A stretch of DNA of 64,000 bases from positions 1 through 64,000 of the forward strand of contig NZ_FOMW01000005.1 in NCBI RefSeq assembly GCF_900112755.1, given 5' to 3'. This DNA comes from Sulfitobacter brevis. GTDB lineage: Bacteria > Pseudomonadota > Alphaproteobacteria > Rhodobacterales > Rhodobacteraceae. Below the pieces are notes generated by a model, which worked only from the letters and a program-made list of their open reading frames with translations, searched no databases and was not told the origin of the DNA. Numbering within the stretch: the stretch's first letter is position 1; the number at the start of each line of letters is the position of its first letter. A program made the translations under genes and the position numbers. Shown here piece after piece: positions 44,559 to 53,961 of this stretch.

Positions 44559-45530
44559 TTACGCTGCAGCCGGCATCAGCACCGAACGGCCGCCTTCGAC
44601 GAAGTCTTTAAGTGACAAGGCCCATGTCGTCCCCGGCCAGCGCAACTCCATCTCGCGTTTGCGCGGGCGGTAAACGGCTGTGTAGAGCGTGCCAAACCCT
44701 GCGTTGAACGCGGTCGAGTAAAGTGGCGGCTTGAGAAAGGCGTTGATGAATTTCTCTTCGGGATCGCGGTGCAAGCGGAGACGTTGCAGCAAGAACCGCT
44801 CGCGCTCGACCGTGGCAGTGAACCGCGCGTGGCTGATCCACTCGACATTCTCTTGATGGTTGGTCGCCACTGCCGCGCGGGTAATCAGGGTTTCGCGGTC
44901 CGGCCCCATCATCGCAGTGATATAGTTGCGCTTGGCGTCCAGCACGGTGACGTTATAGCTCATATGGGTCGGCACTCGCGATAACACCGCCGCCGCCTCA
45001 TCGGTGGTTTTGCAGGTTTGCAGCACATAGCGCAGGATCAAAGGCACGCCAAAGCCTTCACCGACGATGCGCCGCCCGCCAAAGGTCAGCGAGATCGACA
45101 AGCCCGCGTCATTGACCCCATCCACCAACCCCCACAGTCCATCCGAGGTGCCCATGACCTGCCGGCCCTGCCAGCCGGTTTTCAGCACCAGCCCGTCAAA
45201 GGCATTCGGATTATAGTCATAATTACGCACCATGACCGGCTCTTTGCCCGCCCAGATCGCCTGACTACAGGCCGAGAGGTAGGGCGGAGGACAATAGAAA
45301 CTGAGGAACCGCGCCGCTTGATCTCCGCCCCCTGCCAGCCCGCAAAGTTGATCGTAAAGCGGCACCATTTCGGGCATGTGTTCGGTCAGCGCACGGCGGC
45401 TGGTGGCATAGGTCGGACGCGCGGCGTCACCTTCCTTGAGCCACCACTTGCGGTAGTCGGGCCAGTATTCGGCGAAAAGCCCGGACCATTTCGGTCCGGG
45501 CATTTCTTCTGACAGGGCGCGCCAAAACAT
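44559..45530 (-). CDS. Peptidase C45 family (isopenicillin-N-acyltransferase-like)
   Basis: 323 residues, Ntn-hydrolase of the C45 / acyl-CoA:6-APA acyltransferase family. The expected N-terminal nucleophile after self-cleavage is the Cys in YLSACSQAIW (residue 88). Family members hydrolyse or transfer amide-linked acyl groups, and ones from bacteria act on varied small amides. The ATG at 45530 has AAAGG 8 bases upstream; a GTG at 45554 would overlap the ligase stop and is an alternative. Last gene of the nitrilase, decarboxylase and ligase operon, so its substrate is probably the ligase product. Confidence 0.82.
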   Translation of the reverse strand: MFWRALSEEMPGPKWSGLFAEYWPDYRKWWLKEGDAARPTYATSRRALTEHMPEMVPLYDQLCGLAGGGDQAARFLSFYCPPPYLSACSQAIWAGKEPVMVRNYDYNPNAFDGLVLKTGWQGRQVMGTSDGLWGLVDGVNDAGLSISLTFGGRRIVGEGFGVPLILRYVLQTCKTTDEAAAVLSRVPTHMSYNVTVLDAKRNYITAMMGPDRETLITRAAVATNHQENVEWISHARFTATVERERFLLQRLRLHRDPEEKFINAFLKPPLYSTAFNAGFGTLYTAVYRPRKREMELRWPGTTWALSLKDFVEGGRSVLMPAAA

Positions 45531-45550
45531 GGGCTGGCCTTTCTGGGGGC

Positions 45551-47008
45551 TCACAAGATCTTGAAGGCCGGATCAGACAGAAACGGATCAGCCTGAGCAG
45601 TGGCCAAAGGTTTGCCGTCTACGGCTTGCTTGATGCCGTGAATCCACTTTTTCGCCCGCTCATTCAACTGGAAAGACTTGGTCATCGACCGGCCCCGCGT
45701 CACGAGTATGCCGATATCGGCGCCTTCATAGCGGTAATCGCCCGGTTGCAGGATGCGCAGGAAGAACGCTTCGTTCTCGGATTCGACCGCGCGGCGGTGA
45801 TAATCGAAACGGTCAAACACCACGCTGCCGTCTTCCTTCATCTTATAAATGCCGGTTTCGGGGCAGGACGCACAGATATCAACGCTGTCATCGGTGTGCT
45901 TGATCACCATCTGCGACCAGCCGTCGATATTGTCCGGATCGGCCCAGCGGGAGTTCAGTTCATCCACATCAAGGTTGAACTTCTTCTTGGAGAACTCAAG
46001 CAGGTGGAACAGGAACAACGGCGCATCGGCGTGGGCGAAGGCCGCGTGGTTGGTCATCGACGAAGCACCGGTGATGCGCGGGTTCAACTCGCCCAACCAA
46101 AGGTCGCCGGTTTTCCGGTCGATCAGAAAATCGAGCTCGAAATAGCCGCGATAACCTTCCTTGCGGAGCTGCTCACCGAACTTGAAGGTCAGCTCACGCG
46201 CCCGCTCGCGCACCTTAGGCGGGAATGCCGTGGCGAGGATTTCGTTGCCACACCAGCCGCCACGATAGGGGGTCAGCTCCTTAAAGCCGACCAGTTCGGT
46301 CATCAGCGGGCCGACGATGGTGCCTTCTTTGGTGGCACAGCCCTCGATCGCCGCACCGCGGCAGTCGATCCGTTTCATGATCTTGATCTCGCCCTCGCCG
46401 ATAATCTCGGACTCGTGGCGACGGAAATCGGCTTCGGACTTGATAAAGAAGGTGGTGTGGCCGCTATCGCCGTAAGCCGATTGCAGCACCAGATCATGGC
46501 CGATACCGGCCTTCTCACAGGTCTTCTTCAGGTCGTCATAGGACTTAACCTCGGCCAGCACGTTCGGCACCGAAGGCACCCCCGCCTTATTGCCGATCCG
46601 CACAGTTTCGATCTTGTTGTCCATCGACTGGCGCAGCTTGGCCTTGGGGAACCAGACTTCGGCGCCGAGTTCTTTCGACAGACGCTCGGTCTCTTCGTCG
46701 AACATCAGGAAGACAAACTTGGGCTTGCCACCGCGCCGCTTGATAAAGTCGATGACCTCTTTGTGCTGCAGCAAGTAATTGTTGATGTCCTCGATGGACT
46801 GGAATTCCGCATGCGGCTGCTCGGACGGGCAGAACACGTTGGGGTGCTTGCCGCCGTAGCAGTCGATGTAGCAGATATATTTGAAGTTCTTTACCCATTC
46901 GTCCAAGCCCAACAGATTAAAGTTGGTCGCCGAGATGAAGTAAACAGGGTCTTCGTTCCGGTGAAAGAACCGGCGGATTTCAGAGATATTTTTCAGAACT
47001 GTAGCCAT
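45551..47008 (-). CDS. ATP-grasp carboxylate-amine ligase
   Basis: 485 residues. The C-terminal catalytic block with GYFELDFL and GELNPRITGASS marks an ATP-grasp enzyme, and the N-terminal 120 residues form its pre-domain. It lacks a biotin carboxyl-carrier partner, so an annotation as biotin carboxylase would be misleading; amide or peptide bond formation between a carboxylate and an amine is more likely. AAGGA precedes the ATG. It follows the decarboxylase by 17 bases and overlaps or abuts the C45 gene. Substrates are unknown. Confidence 0.85.
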   Translation of the reverse strand: MATVLKNISEIRRFFHRNEDPVYFISATNFNLLGLDEWVKNFKYICYIDCYGGKHPNVFCPSEQPHAEFQSIEDINNYLLQHKEVIDFIKRRGGKPKFVFLMFDEETERLSKELGAEVWFPKAKLRQSMDNKIETVRIGNKAGVPSVPNVLAEVKSYDDLKKTCEKAGIGHDLVLQSAYGDSGHTTFFIKSEADFRRHESEIIGEGEIKIMKRIDCRGAAIEGCATKEGTIVGPLMTELVGFKELTPYRGGWCGNEILATAFPPKVRERARELTFKFGEQLRKEGYRGYFELDFLIDRKTGDLWLGELNPRITGASSMTNHAAFAHADAPLFLFHLLEFSKKKFNLDVDELNSRWADPDNIDGWSQMVIKHTDDSVDICASCPETGIYKMKEDGSVVFDRFDYHRRAVESENEAFFLRILQPGDYRYEGADIGILVTRGRSMTKSFQLNERAKKWIHGIKQAVDGKPLATAQADPFLSDPAFKIL

Positions 47009-47025
47009 TTTAGAAGGTCCTTTTC

Positions 47026-49764
47026 TTAAGCAGGAGAAGACGAGAGGTTTTTCTTGCGCACGCTTTTCAGCGCCGCATCGGTGAAGACGCGGAGCCCCAG
47101 ATCGGGGCGGTAGCCGTGGATTTCGCTGACATCCAAGGCCCGCATGAACGACAGGATTTCCTGACTGACCACCTGCCCCGGCACGAGGATCGGAAAGCCC
47201 GGCGGATAGGGGATGATGAAACTGGCCGAGACCACTGTTTGCCCTGCATCCATCGCCTCTTTCAGCGATCCGTTAAGCTCCAGATAGTCGCAATTCTTTT
47301 CGTCATAGGCGAGAAAGAAGGGCGTGCGGATATCGCCTTCGGGGGTCACATCATCGGCGCGAAACGCCTCGTGGAAGCGGCTAAAATCCGGCAGCGGCGG
47401 GTAGTTTTCCATCAAGTTGGCAACGCGGCGATCAAACGACAAACGCTCCATCCGGCTGGCATCGTCCAACAGCTCGTCGAGCGAATTGGCGATTTCGACC
47501 AATACTTCGATCAGGTAGGCCACCGAAGACCGCGTGGTGCCGATGTTGGTCATGAACAACACGGTATTGCGCGAGGTCTTATTGATCTGAATGCCGTATT
47601 TATCCATCAGAATCTGGGTCTTGAAAGTATCGCCATCCCAGCCGGTGCCGCCAACTGCCAGCGTGACCCGGGTGGCATCGAGCACAAACTCGTCCTTCTC
47701 CCAGCAATCCCACATATCCGTCCAGCCTTGTTGCTGGTCGGAATAGCTGGTGACGCCGCTTTCACGGTGCTCCTCGGGGATCATGTCGCCCGCTGTCAGC
47801 ACCTTGAAGTACTTGTTCAGCAACGGATGGTCGGTGATCGCGCGGCGCATCGACATCGCGGCCTCGATCTGGCGCTGGACGAACTCGAAACCCTCGAGCT
47901 CCACCTGCCTGCGCCCGACATCAAGCGAGGCGATGATCTGATAGTTCGGTGAGGTCGAGGTATGGGTCATATAGGCTTCGTGGAAGCTCTGCTCGACCTC
48001 GCCCTTAAAGTCCTGATCGTTGACGTGGATCATTGACCCCTGCCGCAGCGAGGTCAGGGTTTTGTGGGTCGATTGCGTGGCATAGACCCGCACCCGCGCC
48101 GTGGGTGGCGGGATGAGCCGCGTGTTCATCAAGGTCTCGTCGTCGGCGTTCTTCAGTGTTTCCTGCTGCGCTTCATAAGCACGGGCGTGGGCCTCGGACT
48201 TGAACTTGACCCGCAGGGTGTTCGCGGCGTTCATGCCCGTCCGCTGGCGGTAGGTCGGGTTGAAACGGGCAAAGGCAAACCACGCCTCGTCCCAGAGGAA
48301 AATCAGGTCGGGCTTGATCGCCAGACATTCCTCCATCATCCGCTCGACGTTATAAACCAGCCCGTCAAAGGTGCAGTTTGTCAGCAACAGCATCCGCACA
48401 CGGTCAAGCTTGCCTGCCGCCTTCAGCGCCAGCAGTTGATGCTTGATTTCGCGCAGCGGCACCGCGCCATACATCGAATATTTGTTCAGCGGATAGCTGT
48501 CGAGATAGCAGACCTGCGCGCCTGCCAGCACCATGCCGTAGTGGTGCGACTTGTGGCAGTCCCGGTCAACCAGCACGATATCCCCGGGCCTGACCAGCGC
48601 CTGTACCACGATCTTGTTACAAGTCGAGGTGCCGTTGGTGGCAAAGAAGGTCTGTTTGGAGCCAAAGGCGCGGCTCGCCAGTTCTTGCGCTTCCTTGATC
48701 GGCCCATGCGGCTCCAGAAGGCTGTCGAGGCCGCCGGAGGTGGCAGAGGTTTCCGCGAGGAAGATATTGGGCCCGTAGAACGCGCCCATATCCTGAATCC
48801 AGTGCGAGCGGGTGATCGACTTGCCGCGGCTGATCGGCATCGCGTGAAACACACCCGTCGGTTGCTTGGAGTATTCGACCAACGCCGTGAAGAAGGGCGA
48901 TTTGTTGCGCGACTGCACCCCGCGCAGGATGTTCAGGTGCAGTTCCATGAAGTCTTCTTGGTTATAGAAAACCCGACGGCAAATCCCCAGATCAAGGCCG
49001 GCAATATCCTCGACCGAGCGTTCGGTCACCAGATAGGCGTCAAGCTCGGGACGGACCTTGGCAATCATCCGGCAGAGTTCGGGGCCATAGTTTTCAGGTT
49101 CAAGCGCGCTGATCTCTTCGCGGCCACCCGCGCGGGCAAGATAGCGGGTCAGGATGGATTCGACCATTTTGGATTGCAGCGTCAGACCCGGGCGGACAAC
49201 GATGGCTTGAATGTTGTGGTTGAACATCACCGCGATTAGCGCATCCTCGATGGACGGCACTACCACCGCCTCATAGATAAACGGATCTTCGGGGCGGCGC
49301 ATACGGGTGACGTTGGACTTGAGCCAGCGTTCTTGCTGCTCGTTCACGTTGTCAACGATGAGCACTTCGAAATAGGGTTTGCTAAGCGCGCGTGCTTCGG
49401 GGCTGAGCAACTCCTCGTCGTTATGTTCCTCTGAATCCATGCTGTCGCGTTCCAGCGGGATCGTGCGACGGCGGTAAGCACCCGTGGTCAGGGCGCGGGT
49501 GACGCGGCTTACGGCAAAGGCCATATCGTCATAATTGCCATGGGCCAACTGGCGGCGCATATAATCGAAGGCAGGCATCCCCGGAAACGCCCAATAGGGT
49601 TCGATCAGCTCCAGAGATTTGAGCAACTCTTCGGCACGTTTGACCAATACGGTTATTTCGCGGGCATTGGGCCCACGGGTCAGTGCAGCACTGGCTTCGC
49701 GCAGCGCGCTCCACCGGTCGGATCGCAACTGGATGGCAGAAGAATAGTCGTTCATTGAGTGCAT
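47026..49764 (-). CDS. Long Orn/Lys/Arg-type PLP decarboxylase
   Basis: 912 residues, fold-type I. The PLP Lys is Lys568 in QSTHKTLTSL and the ring-nitrogen Asp lies in FLWDEAWFAFAR. A receiver-like wing domain (about 130-230) precedes the catalytic core, as in inducible decarboxylases. Unlike E. coli LdcI/SpeF (about 715-730 residues), there is an extra N-terminal helical domain of about 120 residues and a roughly 40-residue charged insert between DEAW and STHK. The ATG at 49764 is chosen for GGAG 8 bases upstream. It should make a diamine or related amine; which amino acid cannot be read from sequence. Confidence 0.88.
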   Translation of the reverse strand: MHSMNDYSSAIQLRSDRWSALREASAALTRGPNAREITVLVKRAEELLKSLELIEPYWAFPGMPAFDYMRRQLAHGNYDDMAFAVSRVTRALTTGAYRRRTIPLERDSMDSEEHNDEELLSPEARALSKPYFEVLIVDNVNEQQERWLKSNVTRMRRPEDPFIYEAVVVPSIEDALIAVMFNHNIQAIVVRPGLTLQSKMVESILTRYLARAGGREEISALEPENYGPELCRMIAKVRPELDAYLVTERSVEDIAGLDLGICRRVFYNQEDFMELHLNILRGVQSRNKSPFFTALVEYSKQPTGVFHAMPISRGKSITRSHWIQDMGAFYGPNIFLAETSATSGGLDSLLEPHGPIKEAQELASRAFGSKQTFFATNGTSTCNKIVVQALVRPGDIVLVDRDCHKSHHYGMVLAGAQVCYLDSYPLNKYSMYGAVPLREIKHQLLALKAAGKLDRVRMLLLTNCTFDGLVYNVERMMEECLAIKPDLIFLWDEAWFAFARFNPTYRQRTGMNAANTLRVKFKSEAHARAYEAQQETLKNADDETLMNTRLIPPPTARVRVYATQSTHKTLTSLRQGSMIHVNDQDFKGEVEQSFHEAYMTHTSTSPNYQIIASLDVGRRQVELEGFEFVQRQIEAAMSMRRAITDHPLLNKYFKVLTAGDMIPEEHRESGVTSYSDQQQGWTDMWDCWEKDEFVLDATRVTLAVGGTGWDGDTFKTQILMDKYGIQINKTSRNTVLFMTNIGTTRSSVAYLIEVLVEIANSLDELLDDASRMERLSFDRRVANLMENYPPLPDFSRFHEAFRADDVTPEGDIRTPFFLAYDEKNCDYLELNGSLKEAMDAGQTVVSASFIIPYPPGFPILVPGQVVSQEILSFMRALDVSEIHGYRPDLGLRVFTDAALKSVRKKNLSSSPA

Positions 49765-49839
49765 CAATCGTTCTCCGTTGTACGGGTTCGAACGATGCAC
49801 TCAGGGTCCGGCGGTAGTGCCGGACGTGAACGCTTCGCT

Positions 49840-50943
49840 CTACCCGCTGGATGTATCGCCCGATCCGGTGAGAACACCGGGTTTCACGGGAGGATTAGGG
49901 ATCGCCGCAGGTGCGACAGGTGCAGCGACAGGAATATTGGCCGTGCCCGCAGACGGGTTCGGCATTGGCTCTATCGGGAATTCGCTGGCCGTAAGGCCGT
50001 GCGCCGCCACGGAATCGTGACCTTTGAAAACTGGCAGTTCCGGCACCACTTGCGCAGGCACATCAACGTGCAAGCCTGCGCGGCTGCCCTGATGTGGGAT
50101 TTCGAGTGGCCCGAGTGTGTGCAGATAGGCATCGGTGCCGCTGTCACGGTCATAGACAGAGAAGTCGGTCGACCGGTCGCGGAAGGATTTCAGAACCTGC
50201 CCCAAACCTTTCATGCCCGCCTCGCGCTGGCGGCGCACCATGCTCAGATCGACCTCGATCGGGAACATGTCTTCCTGGCCTGCCGACTGGTGCAGCACCA
50301 TGGAGGTCGGATCCACAACGCAGGACTTGCCCACACCGCCAGCGCCAAGGCCATTCACGTCAATGATATAGCACTGGAATTGTGCCGCCGTGGCGCGCGC
50401 GATCGCCAGTTCGGCATCGCGGTCGGTGGTGCCGGTCAGCACGGGGTGCAACAGCACCTCGACGCCTTGGCTGGTCAATTGGCGCGTGGTTTCGGGGAAC
50501 CACATGTCATAGCAGATCGATAGGCCGAAACGGCCCACATCCGGCACGTCAAAGACGCAAAATTCGGTGCCTGCTGCGATGCCAGCCTCATAGGGCCGGA
50601 ACGGAAACATCTTGGCATAACGGCGGATGATCTCGCCTTCGGGGTTAATCACCACCGAGGTGTTATAGATGCGGCCATCTTCAGGGTGCTTGAGGAACAT
50701 GGACCCCGGAATGAGCCAGACACGGTGCTTGGCGGCGGCCGCCTGAAACTGCTCCAGCGCTTCGTTCTGCTGTGGCAGGGCAAAGCGGTCCAACGGGCCA
50801 AAGGGGGCAAGTTCGGAGAACAGCACCATCTGGGTCCACGGGAAGCGGGCCATCAGGATATCAAGCCGCTGGATCATCCCTTCGACATTCGACTGAAGGG
50901 CGTTGACGTACATCTGGACGCCGGCAATCGCGAATGGTGTCAT
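49840..50943 (-). CDS. Nitrilase-superfamily amidohydrolase
   Basis: 367 residues with the full catalytic triad Glu44 (FSELAPFG), Lys111 (YAKMFPF) and Cys144 (SICYDMWFP). Members hydrolyse amides such as carbamoylputrescine or omega-amides, or form amides. The last 90 residues are a Pro/Ala-rich tail not part of the fold. First gene of the cluster with the decarboxylase, ATP-grasp ligase and C45 enzyme, all on the minus strand with short gaps. That suggests one amine pathway. Confidence 0.88.
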   Translation of the reverse strand: MTPFAIAGVQMYVNALQSNVEGMIQRLDILMARFPWTQMVLFSELAPFGPLDRFALPQQNEALEQFQAAAAKHRVWLIPGSMFLKHPEDGRIYNTSVVINPEGEIIRRYAKMFPFRPYEAGIAAGTEFCVFDVPDVGRFGLSICYDMWFPETTRQLTSQGVEVLLHPVLTGTTDRDAELAIARATAAQFQCYIIDVNGLGAGGVGKSCVVDPTSMVLHQSAGQEDMFPIEVDLSMVRRQREAGMKGLGQVLKSFRDRSTDFSVYDRDSGTDAYLHTLGPLEIPHQGSRAGLHVDVPAQVVPELPVFKGHDSVAAHGLTASEFPIEPMPNPSAGTANIPVAAPVAPAAIPNPPVKPGVLTGSGDTSSG

Positions 50944-51109
50944 AACTGTTCACTCCGTACAGGGCAGACCGGCACGGGGGAGATCCCCCCACGCCTCGGC
51001 CCGCGTTGCACGTTCCTTACGCCGATGCGCACAGATGTGGAACAGGTGACTTGCGAACACCGTAAACGGCCTGTGTAAGGCCCATATGCAGCGAAATCCC
51101 CGATGACCT

Positions 51110-53860
51110 TCAGGCCGCTGCCGTCTGACGCAGACCGCGCGTATTGCGCCCGCGCTGCAGGAACACGATGAGGCCCAGCAACAGCAGCGCCGGAATGAAC
51201 ATCAGATACTTGCTGGGCTGCGGCACAGGCTTGAGCACGCGCAGCACCTCTTGGTCCCAATCAAGCCCGGCAGACTGTGCCGCACTGTTATAGGTGACGT
51301 CATCCACGATCATCTTGTCGCCGTCCTCGCGGAAGAGAAGACCAGCGTTTTCAAGCTTCTCCTCGCCTGTTGCACCATCGCCAATTGGCAGCAGCGCCAC
51401 AAAAGTGATCGGATCGCCCAGATCGTTCATCCCCGCGACCCGCAGGCGCAAACGATCCCCTGCTGGCGTATCCGCCGCCGCCTGAACGATCTCGGACGGT
51501 GCTTCTTCGACGTAGGGCGGAGAGACCATATCCATCCAGAAACCGGGGCGGAACAGCGTGAAGGCGATGAGCAACAATGCGATGGATTCGTAGAAGCGGT
51601 TTTTCGCCAAGAACCACCCTTGGGTTGCAGCCGCAAAGAGCAGCATCGCGATGGTCGCGACGAAAAACACGAACAAGCCCTGTGCCCATGTCACATTTAT
51701 CAGCAGTAATTCGGTGTTGAAGATGAACAGGAACGGCAGCGCCGCCGTCCGCAAGCTGTAGAAAAATGCGATCACACCGGTTTTGATCGGGTCACCGCCC
51801 GACACGGCGGCGGCGGCAAAGCTCGCCAGACCGACGGGCGGGGTCACGTCCGCCATAATACCGAAGTAGAACACAAAAAGGTGCACCGCGATCAGTGGTA
51901 CGATCAGGCCGTTTTGCTGACCCAGCGTAACGATAACCGGTGCAAGCAAGGCTGACACCACGATATAGTTCGCCGTTGTCGGCAGCCCCATCCCGAGGAT
52001 CAGCGACAAGACCGCCGTGAGCAACAAGATCGCAAGGATATTGCCGCCAGACAGCACCTCGACCACATCGGCCAGCGCCGAGCCAACACCGGTCTGGCTG
52101 ACTGCGCCGACGATAATACCGGCCGTCGCCGTGGCGATACCGATGCCGATCATATTGCGCGCACCGGTCACCAATCCGTCGATCAGATCAAAAACACCGG
52201 CCTTAATGTCCGCCACCAACCGGCTTTCACCGCGGAAAATTGCCATCAGCGGACGCTGGGTGACGAGGATGAAAATCATAAATGCCGAGGCCCAGAAAGC
52301 CGACAAGCCCGGCGACAGACGGTCCACCATCAAGGCCCAGACCAGCACGACAACTGGCAGGATGAAATGCAGACCCGAGCGCACCGTCGGACCCGGCAAA
52401 GGCAGCGAAGTCACTGGCGCGTCAGGGTCTTCCATCTTGAGCGGCTTTTCACGCGAGGCGACATAGAGAAGCCCGGCGTAGACCAGCGAGATGAAGGCAA
52501 AGACGATATAACCCGCCGTCTCGGGGAAGGCCGGACGGATCCAGCCCATGCCGTAATAAACCGCAAAGGACACAACGCAGATCACCGCAATCGTAAAGGC
52601 GATACCGATCAGACGCTGGACGATCGGTTTGGGCGTATAGGCGCGCGGCAGACCTTCCATGCCCGCCTTCAGCGCCTCAAGATGCACGATATAGACCAGC
52701 GCGATATACGAGATCACCGCAGGCAGAAACGCATGTTTGACCACGTCGAAATAGGGAATGCCGACATATTCGACCATCAAGAATGCCGCAGCGCCCATGA
52801 CCGGCGGCATGATCTGACCATTGACCGAGGACGCAACCTCGACCGCGCCTGCCTTTTCAGAGCTGAAGCCGACCTTCTTCATCAGCGGAATGGTAAAGGT
52901 GCCTGTGGTCACGACGTTGGCGATAGAAGAACCCGAGATCAGCCCCGTCATCGCAGAGGACACGACCGCAGCCTTGGCAGGTCCGCCCTTCATATGGCCC
53001 ATCAGGCTGAAGGCGACCTGAATGAAATAGTTGCCCGCGCCCGCACGGTCGAGCAGCGAGCCGAAAAGCACAAAGAGGAACACGAAAGAGGTCGAAACCC
53101 CCAGCGCGATGCCGAAAACGCCTTCGGTGGTGATCCACTGGTGGTTGACGATCTCGGACAGGCTGTTGCCCTTGTGGGCAATGATGCTGGGCATATTCGG
53201 GCCCATAACTGTGTAGAGCAGGAATACCGAAGCCACGATCATCAAAGCTGGCCCCAGTGCGCGGCGCGTCGCCTCCAGCAAAATCAGGATGCCCGTGACG
53301 GCAACCACATAGTCTTGCATGATCGGGGCACCGACACGGTCAGCGATGTCGCGGTAGAACATAAACAGGTACAGCGCACAAAGTGCACCAACGATGGCCA
53401 GCGCCCATTCCCAAACCGGCACGCGGTCTTTGGGAGAACCGAGCACGACCGTCGCAATAACAAAAAGCGCGGGGATCGGCACCCACCAGACGGCTGTGCC
53501 GTCCTTCGCGCTGAGCATGAAGAGCGCGGCAAGTGCCAAGGGTATGATTACCCCGAGGGCGAGTTGGAATTTCGTCCGGGCTGCGGGAAACATCATGATG
53601 CCCAAGAACACCGCAAAGCCGAGGTGGATCGAACGGGCCAGCGTGTCGTTAAACAGACCGAAAGGAGATGCGATATAAAGCTGGAACAGCGACCACGCCA
53701 GCGCAACCAACAAAAGCAAGGTGCCTACCATGCCGGAAACAGACCGCCCGCCCGTATCGGAAGAGGCAACCAGCTCGTCGAGCTCCATCTGGCTCAGCCC
53801 GCCATGGCCCGCGCCGTAGGCTTCTACAGCCGCGGCCTTCTGTTGGTCTTTCTGAGACAT
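51110..53860 (-). CDS. TRAP transporter fused 4TM/12TM permease, TAXI type
   Basis: 916 residues, DctQ and DctM membrane parts in one chain, followed by a C-terminal region of about 150 residues that resembles DUF3394. Many hydrophobic helices and the DctM blocks (GLISGSSIANVVTTGTFTIP, LGMGLPTTANYIV) are visible. It uses the TAXI binding protein encoded just upstream and ion gradients for high-affinity uptake of an organic acid or similar compound. AGGGA lies before the ATG. Confidence 0.93.
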   Translation of the reverse strand: MSQKDQQKAAAVEAYGAGHGGLSQMELDELVASSDTGGRSVSGMVGTLLLLVALAWSLFQLYIASPFGLFNDTLARSIHLGFAVFLGIMMFPAARTKFQLALGVIIPLALAALFMLSAKDGTAVWWVPIPALFVIATVVLGSPKDRVPVWEWALAIVGALCALYLFMFYRDIADRVGAPIMQDYVVAVTGILILLEATRRALGPALMIVASVFLLYTVMGPNMPSIIAHKGNSLSEIVNHQWITTEGVFGIALGVSTSFVFLFVLFGSLLDRAGAGNYFIQVAFSLMGHMKGGPAKAAVVSSAMTGLISGSSIANVVTTGTFTIPLMKKVGFSSEKAGAVEVASSVNGQIMPPVMGAAAFLMVEYVGIPYFDVVKHAFLPAVISYIALVYIVHLEALKAGMEGLPRAYTPKPIVQRLIGIAFTIAVICVVSFAVYYGMGWIRPAFPETAGYIVFAFISLVYAGLLYVASREKPLKMEDPDAPVTSLPLPGPTVRSGLHFILPVVVLVWALMVDRLSPGLSAFWASAFMIFILVTQRPLMAIFRGESRLVADIKAGVFDLIDGLVTGARNMIGIGIATATAGIIVGAVSQTGVGSALADVVEVLSGGNILAILLLTAVLSLILGMGLPTTANYIVVSALLAPVIVTLGQQNGLIVPLIAVHLFVFYFGIMADVTPPVGLASFAAAAVSGGDPIKTGVIAFFYSLRTAALPFLFIFNTELLLINVTWAQGLFVFFVATIAMLLFAAATQGWFLAKNRFYESIALLLIAFTLFRPGFWMDMVSPPYVEEAPSEIVQAAADTPAGDRLRLRVAGMNDLGDPITFVALLPIGDGATGEEKLENAGLLFREDGDKMIVDDVTYNSAAQSAGLDWDQEVLRVLKPVPQPSKYLMFIPALLLLGLIVFLQRGRNTRGLRQTAAA

Positions 53861-53878
53861 CGCATTTTCCCTGATAAC

Positions 53879-53940
53879 CCGACCTTAAGGTCGGTGTTTT
53901 TATTTTTAGGTGCGCACGGCGGCGCAAAACGCCGCCGTGC
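53879..53940 (-). promoter_or_regulatory. Two hairpins between the TAXI binding protein and TRAP permease
   Basis: A perfect 16-base palindrome CCGACCTTAAGGTCGG (53879-53894) and a GC-rich hairpin, GCACGGCGGCG (53914-53924) with CGCCGCCGTGC (53930-53940), lie in the 101-base gap. Neither has a U tract on the minus strand, so they more likely protect or attenuate the message, giving more binding protein than permease. Confidence 0.5.
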
Positions 53941-53961
53941 AAAAGCAATCTTAGGCGATGA

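Noticed and set aside
45551-47008. Annotation of the ATP-grasp gene as biotin carboxylase
   Set aside because: No biotin carrier or carboxyltransferase gene is near, and the context is amine chemistry.
47116-49239. 278- and 391-codon frames on the + strand
   Set aside because: Both are antisense to the decarboxylase, with no recognisable domain.
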